DNA from: Paulinella micropora
Lineage: Eukaryota > Cercozoa > Imbricatea > Euglyphida
Length of the DNA stretch: 64,000 nucleotides
Reading direction: 5' to 3'
Assembly (NCBI GenBank): GCA_009731375.1
Contig: BJOX01000086.1
Location: 862,387 to 926,386, forward strand
Shown here in pieces: positions 10,896 to 20,142 of this stretch (positions within the stretch are counted from its first letter, which is position 1; each line of letters begins with the position of its first letter). The position numbers were made by a program, and so were the translations under genes. The notes below the pieces were generated by a model, which saw only the letters and a program-made list of their open reading frames with translations, did not search any database and was not told where the DNA came from.

Positions 10896-12212
10896 GTGGT
10901 AACCAAAACTGTGACACATATGTCTCGACAGACCGTTCACCTGCCGTTGTATTTCTGTGTCCCTCCGCTGCCCTTATACACACTGTGCAGTCAACCAACA
11001 CATTATGTGTTTGGTTTTGTCGTTTTAGGGTCACCCCCTACCTACAGAGTGGAGAACACCTCTTCCACTGCACCTCGCCCTCTTCAGCTACTGCTCTGCA
11101 TTCTGACTTGCTCCTGGTACGTCTACATGTGGAACCAGTCGCGACAAGACGACCCAGCATCAAAATACAACGAGCACAAACAACGCTGCCTGGACTTATA
11201 TCCCATCTTGGGCTCCCGTACAGACACTCTACGTACAGGCAAGAGGTTTCAGGAAGAAGTCAAGGCTGGCAAGACTGCTCGCCTCCATACTGACCTTCCA
11301 CGTATGCAAACCGTGCAGTTTATTTACCATTTACTGACCAGCTACGTTGATGATGCACGAGACATTCTTCGGGAAATTCATAAGGATAAGGCTACCTGGC
11401 TGCTACAGGTCCACATGGCCCCTCAAGCCAGCCTAGACCTCCTTTGTAATCCAGATTGGACAGACGCTGAGGTCTACGCCCAGTACCTGGGACCTACTGG
11501 ATCGTTGGCAGCCGCAGAGAAGCTCTGGCACGACATTGGCCACGTCATCCCCGTAGAAGCTTTTCACAACTACTACCCAGTCACCGCTCCCACTGTCGGA
11601 TTGACAAGGTCACCACCGGTCACTGCACTCCCCAGCACAACCGCTGGTGCCACATCCATTCCCTCATCGAACCAGACTGGTCCGACAACTATGCAGCCCA
11701 CCGGACGTTCATCTGCGACTACGACCCGTTCGAGCCACCCTTCGACGTCTTCGACTCCTGGAACAGCTACGCTGACTTGGTCAACGCCGATATTGCCCTC
11801 AGCCCTGACATCTGCAGTCAAGCCGACACTTCGAACACCGACGTCTGATCGAACTGTTTTCGCACGCGGATTAGCAGTCAACTATCACATCGTCAACACG
11901 CCAATTCAACTGGCAATCATGCACGCCATCAGTAACGTTAACGAGTGGGGAGATAGAGTTACGGTCACCATTATGGACGCCGGTTGGTACCGCTTCTTCC
12001 GTGTCACCGACTCAATCCAGCAAGTTTGGAGTTCGCTGTCCCTCATCTGGCCGCTATTCATTCGCGACCTTATCCATGGCTGTCTGGACAAACCCGACTT
12101 ATACAAGTCAGCTCTCCAAACTCTCAATCTACGACGTTTTCAGAACGAACAACTTTTGGCGTACACTCATCGGTGTATTACGTTTTACGAGACACACATG
12201 CAGCTGGCGTGA
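10896..12212 (+). CDS. Gypsy-A gag-like ORF
   Basis: An open frame of about 438 codons. The likely real start is one of the internal ATGs: the one near 10920 (MSRQTVHL), or the one before WNQSRQDDPASKYNEH. A helical segment (QTVQFIYHLLTSYVDDARDI) resembles a capsid; a Thr/Ser/Pro-rich stretch follows (ITSIPSSNQTGPTT region), then a second folded part. It lies directly after the LTR and possible primer site, as gag does. No zinc knuckle is present in this frame; a Cys/His segment is found in the next ORF. Confidence 0.6.
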   Translation: MVTKTVTHMSRQTVHLPLYFCVPPLPLYTLCSQPTHYVFGFVVLGSPPTYRVENTSSTAPRPLQLLLCILTCSWYVYMWNQSRQDDPASKYNEHKQRCLDLYPILGSRTDTLRTGKRFQEEVKAGKTARLHTDLPRMQTVQFIYHLLTSYVDDARDILREIHKDKATWLLQVHMAPQASLDLLCNPDWTDAEVYAQYLGPTGSLAAAEKLWHDIGHVIPVEAFHNYYPVTAPTVGLTRSPPVTALPSTTAGATSIPSSNQTGPTTMQPTGRSSATTTRSSHPSTSSTPGTATLTWSTPILPSALTSAVKPTLRTPTSDRTVFARGLAVNYHIVNTPIQLAIMHAISNVNEWGDRVTVTIMDAGWYRFFRVTDSIQQVWSSLSLIWPLFIRDLIHGCLDKPDLYKSALQTLNLRRFQNEQLLAYTHRCITFYETHMQLA

Positions 12213-12351
12213 GCATCTGCGACGGAAATCAGATTGAGGACTTGGGCCGTATGCTCACCCCGATGGAACGCGACCGATGGAATCAGCATTCGGACCAAGT
12301 CCTACTCACGTATGGTGTCGGCTGGCCGCGCAATCTGGATGACCTCCTCCC

Positions 12352-14391
12352 TTGGGCCAGGACCCTCGACCCAAATGTTATGCAGGAATACCTTCTTGGG
12401 ATGGCCGCACCGACATCAAAAATCCATCTACGTACAAACGGGTCTCTGTTCGTCCAAGACGTCAGCAGCTCCGGCAAGTAACGACTACTGAAGCGAACAC
12501 CAACACTAACCGCCCAGCTTGGCAGAAACGTAAGGCGGACGCTATGGCAATGACTCAGACTGCTCCCTTACAGACATCGACTCGTCAGGTCAAGCGCTTG
12601 AAGACCGACCCACCGGGTACCTCGTTGAAGCAGGTCGATCGAAAACTTTTTACGGGCCTACCATGCACCTACTGCAAGGAGCACAACAACTTCTTGAAGA
12701 AGGGCCAACTCCCCAAACATTCGTTTGAAGAGTTCAAACTTCGTCGACAGCGTCGTCAATATGACGAAAAGCCATCAGCGGCCGTTGCCCGCAGCACCCC
12801 ACGCGCCTTCCATATGACTACCCGGTCTGGCACACCCTCTCCGCTGGTGCCAACGCCCCCGCTTCTACGGATCGCGACCATCCCAACAGTTGTCACCGGA
12901 TGCGTTTGGGTTGTCAAACATCCTCTCAATCGCCCATTTATCGGCAAGACTATATGCGCTTTGGATTCAGCCTGCAACTGTCAAGGCGTCGCTCGCTTAT
13001 CGTGGGTTCTGCAACACGGTTTTACGATCCGGCAGCTGCCGCCTGTGGCAGCACGCTCATCCGTCGACATCGACGCAGTCCTCACCGACGGCATCGAACT
13101 CTTTGTTTCCGCTGGCCCAACGTCGCCATTTCATGCAATTACCGTTTATGTGTCGGCTCATCTGCCCGATCGCGTGGATCTACTCTTTGCCAACGAGGTG
13201 ACTGCACAGATCAACTTGTCCATCGACGAAGCCCAGAGGATCAAGCCAACGGACTACATCCCTTTGAAGCCCACAGCAAGACAGATCGTCTACGAGACGG
13301 AATTTCATCTCTTCGATGAGCCACTTCAGGTGGGCGACCGTCAACTAGCAACCATCAGCTATGACTTCTGCCCGGAGACTCTGGCTGAAATGAATTCTTA
13401 CCCGACCTCCGAGATAGAGAAGATCTTCAAGCTCCGTGTTACACAACCTTTGGATCCCTACGATCTTTTGTCAACTTCGCAAGCCCACCTCTACGGCCGC
13501 ACAGTCAACCTGTTCATGTCCGAAAAGAAGCGACCATGCGATGGGAGGGTACTGACAGATCACGACGAAGACGATGAAGAAGAGGAAGAAGACGAAGAAA
13601 TCAAATCTAGTGCCTCCAAGAAACTTAAGCCATCCTCCGATCTGATCACACATGAGGATTATTATAACGATGCCCGTGCTTGGTCACTTATCCGACATAC
13701 TCAGCGGGCCGACCCGAGACGCAGTCCGACTGTGCGATCTCTCTCTTTCGGATCATTTTCATCGTCATCGTCATCGCCATCGTTGATGCAGGCTTCATCC
13801 TCATCATCGACAGCATCTTCATCTACCACGTCCGCTGCATCGGCCCTTGGCCAACCATCGGCCCCTCCTGCACCTGGCACACCGCAATCGTTCCAGAACG
13901 CGCTGACTAACCCTCCGTCGTTACAAGCTCCAGTTGTTCCTCTAACATCTAGTCACTATCAACAGAGTAGGCGGCGCTCTTCAAGCAAACGCGAACGCTC
14001 AACATCACCGGTACCCTCTTCTCCTTGCTCTCAAGTTCCACCAGTCTCGCCTTCGCCACCTCGGCTCACCCAACCGACTACCAGTCCAGTCGCCGGGTTG
14101 AGTAAAGCATCTACGAGAGCACATACCAGCGCCCGCCAGAGGGCAGCCCGCGCATCTCCTGGCCGTTCGACAGCTGCGTCCAGTTCTTCGTCGACCTCTG
14201 CGACAAATACAGCCGCAACGCCAGCCCAACCGCAGGCACCTACAACATCTTCTTACAGTTCGTCCTCCTCGTCCAGCTCGTCGTCGGTACCTGCGGCAAG
14301 CCCAGCTAGGGTGCGAGCCCTATCCTGGGCGACCCACTCCCCGGTGCAAGGAGGCCCCGAGTCGAGTCGCATACTCGCTAAGCCCGCTTGA
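12352..14391 (+). CDS. Gypsy-A gag C-terminus and possible protease, Ser-rich tail
   Basis: An open frame of 679 codons. Around residue 105 it has PCTYCKEHNNFLKKGQLPKH, a C-x2-C plus His arrangement that may be a gag zinc knuckle. Near residue 200, ICALDSACNCQGVARL resembles the flap-side D-S/T-G motif of a retroviral aspartic protease (here DSA), and a hydrophobic stretch with DRVDLLFANEV follows. The C-terminal third is acidic and then very Ser/Pro-rich, ending in a run of Ser. Protease identity is inference. Confidence 0.5.
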   Translation: MGQDPRPKCYAGIPSWDGRTDIKNPSTYKRVSVRPRRQQLRQVTTTEANTNTNRPAWQKRKADAMAMTQTAPLQTSTRQVKRLKTDPPGTSLKQVDRKLFTGLPCTYCKEHNNFLKKGQLPKHSFEEFKLRRQRRQYDEKPSAAVARSTPRAFHMTTRSGTPSPLVPTPPLLRIATIPTVVTGCVWVVKHPLNRPFIGKTICALDSACNCQGVARLSWVLQHGFTIRQLPPVAARSSVDIDAVLTDGIELFVSAGPTSPFHAITVYVSAHLPDRVDLLFANEVTAQINLSIDEAQRIKPTDYIPLKPTARQIVYETEFHLFDEPLQVGDRQLATISYDFCPETLAEMNSYPTSEIEKIFKLRVTQPLDPYDLLSTSQAHLYGRTVNLFMSEKKRPCDGRVLTDHDEDDEEEEEDEEIKSSASKKLKPSSDLITHEDYYNDARAWSLIRHTQRADPRRSPTVRSLSFGSFSSSSSSPSLMQASSSSSTASSSTTSAASALGQPSAPPAPGTPQSFQNALTNPPSLQAPVVPLTSSHYQQSRRRSSSKRERSTSPVPSSPCSQVPPVSPSPPRLTQPTTSPVAGLSKASTRAHTSARQRAARASPGRSTAASSSSSTSATNTAATPAQPQAPTTSSYSSSSSSSSSSVPAASPARVRALSWATHSPVQGGPESSRILAKPA

Positions 14392-14401
14392 ACTATACAG
14401 G

Positions 14402-16700
14402 GCCCGCACTCCCACCGCCGAAGACCGCGACAAGGTGGGACCGCGAAACCAGCTGGCACAGAGAGAAGCGATGACGCCGATACCACCTCCACTTCTTTCC
14501 CCTCCAGCTGAGGGTTATGTCCGGATCAGCCCTACGAGATCGAGCCACCCTTGGTCGGTATTCTCCAACTTTACGGACATGCCAGCCCACCAATTGGAAA
14601 TTCAAAAAGCCTATGGCACCAACGGCTCTCCAGGCATGGAAAAGGAACTCTACATTGTTCGAGACATTTTCGCCACGTTTTTCCCGACAGCGGCCATGAC
14701 AATGATTCCAGGCACTCACCCGCATTGCCGTCACCTGGGATACTGGATCCCGAAGCACTTTACGCTCAACCAAGGCCGGACTTTACAATGGTGACATGCA
14801 ACACCCAAGAGTGGAACGCTACCACCCTAGGATACAATCGCTCCGTCACGGAGTCTTCCGTTTCCAAGCCCTTAGTAGCCCGCCTACCTTTCAAGTGACT
14901 GAAGACTGGCTTCTCCCTTCGGCGGATTACAACCACTTCGCCGATAGGCCACTTTTGGTAAGAACTTTCCTCCCGAGGGATGCTAAGTTACCACATACCA
15001 GTGTAAGCAGAATATACGCGCACACAGAACCGCGACAATGGTATGGAAAGACCAACTGGGACAATGAATACTCAACAGAGTTCTCTGAAGCCATCCAAGG
15101 CTTCCACCGCGATCGCCCTACCATCTTGATGCAGCGTTACTGGTCCCCTCGTAACAACGCACACGAGATAGATCCGGAGACCTTTGAAGACTTCACACAT
15201 AGCCTAGCTCTTCGTTCGGGCACCAGACGCCCCCTCGCAGTCGTCAACACCGAAGCCATGTGCCTGGTCCGTGCAGACACTACATTGGCCCCCTTGATGA
15301 CCCGTCGCGGCAGCAATGCGTCTACGAAAACCGCACTTGAAGACATCTTTCAGATCCAGGAAGGTTCCACCATGATGTCACGATTTTATGAAAGCAAACA
15401 CACTGCTATCATATTCCACTTCGGCCCGCAAAACGGTAGAAACACTGCTCAACTTATTGCATCCTCTCTAGTTGGACCTAACACCGAACCTACTGGTGAT
15501 GTCCCGTACTTCGAAGCAGGAATGTCCTTTGACCATATTTACCGCCCATGGGGATATCGATCTTCGTTCCTCGGCCTACTTGTGGGAGCAAACCCAAGTG
15601 CATCACCCTTAGCAGCCGTCCTTCGAGGAGAACTCCTATTCCCGTGGTGCAGTATGGAACAAACTGAAGTTAAGCATCTACGATTTCATTCGCTGCCGCT
15701 TTCGACATCATTATATAAACGCAGTGTCTTTCGACTCCCAACTCGAGAACGCTGATTTGCTCTACAGCATTACTTTCATCACCTTCCGTGTAACGACCCG
15801 ATATGGCTCAAAATCGTCGCAAATGACACCTACTAATATGACCACGATCGCGGAAACATCGTGCCAGAACTACGTGCAGTACATGAGCGATCCTACGATT
15901 GTATTGTAGACTTGCCGCTCACCTACTTCGACGATTGTAACATCACTGTCTACTACACAGACAGAGGAGACGAACTGTTTTTGGGTTCATTCCTTCACCC
16001 TAACCACTCTATGGGACGGTGTGTGTAACGAAATTCGTCGGAACAGTTTCGATCGACGACGCCGCTACCCGCGACTACCTTCAACAAGCACCCAACTGCA
16101 AGGCATGCCCGGACACACCAGAATTAGAAATTCTTTCTCATGTCAATTCAGTTGGATACGTTATGAAAACGTCCCATGGCATCTAGCCCAGTGGTTTCTT
16201 ATGAACATCGCAAGCGAAATCGCAAGACGTTCAAGCAAGGAAATTCATGTGGTACACCACCCACCCCATACTGTCCCATGTTCGACGGATATCATTAACC
16301 CCTACTCCCGAGACAAACGTCTCCGTGGCTACCCATACGGAGCCCCACTTATCCGTATGCTACAGTCACGCCACGCTCAACGACACTTCAACGTTTGGCA
16401 CACAGGCGTTAAGTATAACACCCTTCAACACGAAGGCCACCTCGAACACCGGTGGATCAACCTCAAGGATTTCAGGACAGAAGAAAAGCTCGACCATTCC
16501 TACAATATGACAGGCTACAAATGAGTACCCGAGACCTCGTATACGAGCGACTGCTTATCCCAGAACCTGAGACCTCCATGTATTTACACTCTTTCAGAGA
16601 CACAGAAACACTATCGAATCGGATATCCTCACACCTACAATATCCACGCTGGATTTGACGTCCAAACATCGTCATCGCACCATAGTGTATTCCCCTTAGA
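14402..16700 (+). pseudogene. Gypsy-A unrecognised coding region between gag/protease and RT
   Basis: About 2.3 kb of coding-like sequence moves between frames: 14435-14794 (119 aa, with MPAHQLEIQKAYGTNG), 14796-15755 (319 aa, starting MQHPRVERYHPRIQS), then short open pieces around 15880-16030 (including SYDCIVDLPLTYFDDCNITV), 16026-16190 and 16021-16524. Each piece ends where the next takes over, as in a decayed longer gene. It is flanked by two Ser-rich stretches (about 14260-14300 and 16720-16790) that resemble each other. None of it matches a gypsy domain I know; an insertion or an extra element gene is possible. Confidence 0.4.
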
Positions 16701-16714
16701 AGTACGATGACCAG

Positions 16715-17680
16715 CCTGATTCTTCGTCAAGTTCAAGCTCCTCATCCAGTTCGTCATCTAGCTCGAGTTCATCGTCAAGGGCAATAGCCCTTGCTCAGCC
16801 TCCATCGGCCCCAGCGTCGTTACCATCGGCCCCAGCGTCGTTACCACCGGCCCCAGCACAGCCACCGTTGCTCAATCCAGCCGCCATCAACCCTGGCTCA
16901 TCCACCAGCGGCCACTGGTTCTGACACACCGGCCGCACCGTTGCCACAGGTAACTCGTGCCTACCCTGTTCGACCACAGCCCTGTTTTGGCTGCAAGCCC
17001 AGTGAGAACAAGAAGCAGCACGACGATGACGAATCAAAGGGTGGCGGACAAGGCCCCTCCTCATCCTCGTCAGGCGGTTCGTCGTCAAGCAGTTTGCCAT
17101 CAACGTCGACTACGACCCAGACATCTGCGACTTCTCGGGAGTCCACACTCGACGACGCGACGTTCGCAACACCGTCGAAACAAGGAAACTGTGAACCTTG
17201 CGGATTGCCCAAAGCAACCTCTCCTCTGTCACCTAGCCACATTGCCTTTTCCGATCATCGAGCCGCACTTTCAAGACGACGACTTCTCGACCATAAATCT
17301 CGGAGTTTCCGCCAATTCAGTATGCTCGCTCGACCTGGCACTGGCTCAACTCAGAGTTTGGGCAATACGCAAAGTCAAGCGTGACAACCAAATCTGGGGT
17401 ATTCTCCAGACTCCAAACAACTGAGGCTGCCTGCTCCTCTGACGCTTCAGACCGACATCGGCCAGCTGTTTCCATACACGGACTCCTCCATGGAAGACTT
17501 CGCGCAGACATGCCCCGACCCTCGCATGCTCTTTTGCACGGCATCAACAGTCCAGGAACCCCATCCTACCCCGTGGTTCTTCATCTCTGAAAGACTTTGC
17601 CGCGACTTCCTAACCAAGCGAGCGGAACAAAAAGCGTTACCGACAGGTCCTAAGTTTCCCCCTGAAGCAGTCAACCCAAG
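16715..17680 (+). pseudogene. Gypsy-A Ser/Pro-rich spacer before RT
   Basis: Ser-rich runs (16720-16790 and 17060-17100) and Pro/Ala-rich sequence with short tandem copies of a 15-base unit (catcggccccagcgt near 16803 and 16818). Frames change at least twice. It connects to the RT frame near 17680. Confidence 0.35.
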
Positions 17681-19383
17681 CCTCACCAAACCCCAACAAG
17701 ACCAACTCTGGCCTCATCCGCGAATTCGACCACATCTTTCAAGACAAGGCGGGCATCTTCAAACATACTGTCGTGTCCCTTCGACTCAAACCAAATGCTA
17801 AACCAGTTGCAGTTCCATGCCCGCGCTGGACTCCGGCAGTGGGCGAATATCTTTCTAGCTGGGCTACGGACGTCCTCAGCGCCGGCACATGGAGCTACGC
17901 CTCCTCTCAATGCGCATGGGCGAGCCGCAGTTGCCCGGTCGGGAAATTCGAGGATATCGCGAAAGAAGTCATCCAAGACATTCGAAACGTTTACGACTAC
18001 CGCATGCCCAATGACAACCTTCATCTCCCAGTCCCAGGTCTTCCAAACCCGGATCATTACCGATAACGATTCGCCGGCTGGCACTATCTCAGCTCCATCG
18101 ACATGGTAGACGGCTTCTCCCACCTTCGCCTGAACACGGACGATGACAGCCGAGATGCTTTAGCCGTGTGGACCCCTCAAGGTCTATTGGTCCCCAACTT
18201 TATGCCTCAAGGTGTACATCGTGCCCCCGGCGATTTCCAACGTGCGATCGAGAAGTCATTCCAACCACTCCCCTTTGGAGCCAGCCGCCCCCAGCTATTT
18301 CTACTGCAGGCGCCTATCTCGACGACGTTACCGCTGGTGCAAACGACTTTCAAACACACCTGAGCCGAATTCGTGGTGTATTTTCAAGTACGGACACCTC
18401 CGGCCTTCATGGATCGGCGCGCAAACTCCACTTGGGATACCATGAACTGACAATACTCGGCAAGAAGTGTAGTAAGAAAGGTATCGCCGCTGACACAGCG
18501 AAGATCGACGCCATCCTCCGAATGGCCGATCCCTCCAATGTGTCTGAAGTTCGATCCGTTCTTGGTATGACCAACTTCATACAGGCCCACATCCCCGACT
18601 ACTCCCGCTTTGTATCACCTCTTACGAACTTGCTCAAGTCCAATCACGCCCGACCAGCAGGTCAACCCTACCTCCATCGAGAAGAGCGGAAATGTATGAA
18701 GAAGCTCCGCCGCGTGCTTACTACGCTTCCCGTCTTGGCCAAGTACGAGTCTTCTCACCATCTTTGCCTTCGGACGGATGCTAGCCAAATAGGCATCGGA
18801 GGCGCCCTTCACACTAACCCTGACCGCGACGCCCCAGTCATCCAATACTTTTCTCTCAAGTTCACAAACACGCAAACCCGCTGGGCGACCTACGTGCGAG
18901 AAGCCTATGGCGTTATTTACGGAGTTCAACAGTGCCGCTACTACATCGATGCCAGCGACCACGAACTCACTATCGTCACCGATCACCGGCCACTCTTGTG
19001 GTTATGGCATGCTCGCAGCCCCAATGGTCGTCGGATGGGTTCTGGAAAATCTCCAGACGATCCGCTTTAAGGTCGAATACCTCCCCGGTAAACAAAACCT
19101 CCTTCCGGATGGATTGTCCCGTGTCCCCTGCATAAGCCCAGTCGCCCCGACTCTCATCGGTGAAGCCGAAGCCACCCTACAGCTCCTCGCAACCATTCCA
19201 TGGCCCAAAGCAGGCTCTACCCTCTGGCTCGTCGTCCAAGGCACACATGCAGCTTTGGAAACGAAACTCAAGTCTCTCTCCTGCCGCATCATCCGCGCTT
19301 GCCCAACACTACGAAGCATTCAAGCCCCGTGGGACCTAGCTATTGTCATCCCCTCCGCTGAACGCTCTCCGGCCGTCGCGCGT
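17680..19383 (+). pseudogene. Gypsy-A reverse transcriptase and RNase H
   Basis: The RT lead-in VPCPRWTPAVGEYLSSW, motif A SIDMVDGFSHLRL, motif B QGVHRAPGDFQRAIEKSF, and motif C AGAYLDDVTAG are seen, followed by connection (VRSVLGMTNFIQAHIP) and RNase H (LRTDASQIGIGGALH, REAYGVIYGVQQ, IVTDHRPLLWLWH). There is a TAA at 18064 (HYR, stop, RFAG; Gypsy-B has HHRELFAG), and there are frameshifts near 18290 and 19010. It stops at 19383 in AIVIPSAERSPAVAR, where the inserted block begins. Close relative: Gypsy-B at 40056-42464. Confidence 0.9.
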
Positions 19384-19429
19384 GACATGACGGAGACTTA
19401 TGGAGTAGGGGCCGGTTGGTCGTAGGTTG

Positions 19430-19588
19430 TAGAGACTGATGCACTATGTGCAGTTGTGCCGGATGATCTTAAATGTTAATATTAATTGATTATTAAGTAA
19501 TATAATTGCTTTTTTCTTAATATTACTACTTTGAATGCTAGTTATAGCTTGCAATCTCATCGTGCTCACATGCAAAAATATTAAGTCA
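19430..19588. other. AT-rich left part of the inserted block
   Basis: AT-rich, non-coding, with no recognisable feature apart from short runs such as taatattaattgattatta. It lies between the left junction and the tandem repeats. Confidence 0.4.
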
Positions 19589-19703
19589 ACCCGCAGTCCG
19601 GACCTGTATAACTAAATGGGTAAGTTGATGTAATATGAATTACTATGCATAATTATATGCAAATACTGCATTAAAACGCACAAAAAGTGAAAAAGTGAGG
19701 TTC

Positions 19704-19742
19704 AATTCCAGTAGATGACCACAGAGAGCATCTACTGGAATT
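19704..19742. repeat. Perfect 14-bp inverted repeat, unit 1
   Basis: Arms aattccagtagatg (19704-19717) and catctactggaatt (19729-19742) are fully complementary around an 11-base spacer accacagagag. Confidence 0.9.
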
Positions 19743-19874
19743 GCATCTCAGCAACCCGCAGTCCGCACCTGTATAACTAAATGCGTAAGTTGATGTAATT
19801 GTAGTATGAATTACTATGCATAATTATATGCAAATACTGCATTAAAACGCACAAAAAGTGAAAAAGTGAGGTTC

Positions 19875-19913
19875 AATTCCAGTAGATGACCACAGAGAGC
19901 ATCTACTGGAATT
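19875..19913. repeat. Perfect 14-bp inverted repeat, unit 2
   Basis: The same arms and spacer as in unit 1, at 19875-19888 and 19900-19913. Both arms and spacer are unchanged between units. The third, shortened unit lacks it. Confidence 0.9.
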
Positions 19914-20142
19914 GCATCTCAGCAACCCGCAGTCCGCACCTGTATAACTAAATGCGTAAGTTGATGTAATTGTAGTATGAATTACTATGCATAATTATAT
20001 GCAAATACTGCATTAAAACGCACAAAAAGAAACTTTAAATGAGAAAAACAAAGTTTTCCAGATAAATCTGGAACTTCTGCCACTTGGCAGGTAATAGAAA
20101 GGCTTTGTCTGCAGCAACCTAAGTTAATCATGCTATAGAATT

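Larger units (their letters stand above)
19589..20029. repeat. Subterminal tandem repeat, about 2.6 units of 164-171 bp
   Basis: Units begin aacccgcagtcc at 19589, 19753 and 19924. Units two and three are nearly identical; unit one lacks a short piece (tgtag) and differs at a few bases. The third unit stops after gcacaaaaag at 20029. Each full unit contains an AT-rich core (atgcataattatatgc) and a 14-bp palindrome. They lie 115 bp from the stop codon of the 936-aa gene. Confidence 0.9.

Noticed and set aside
19589-20029. CRISPR-like array because of repeats with palindromes
   Set aside because: Units are about 170 bp with no variable spacers, in a spliced eukaryotic genome; this is a tandem repeat.
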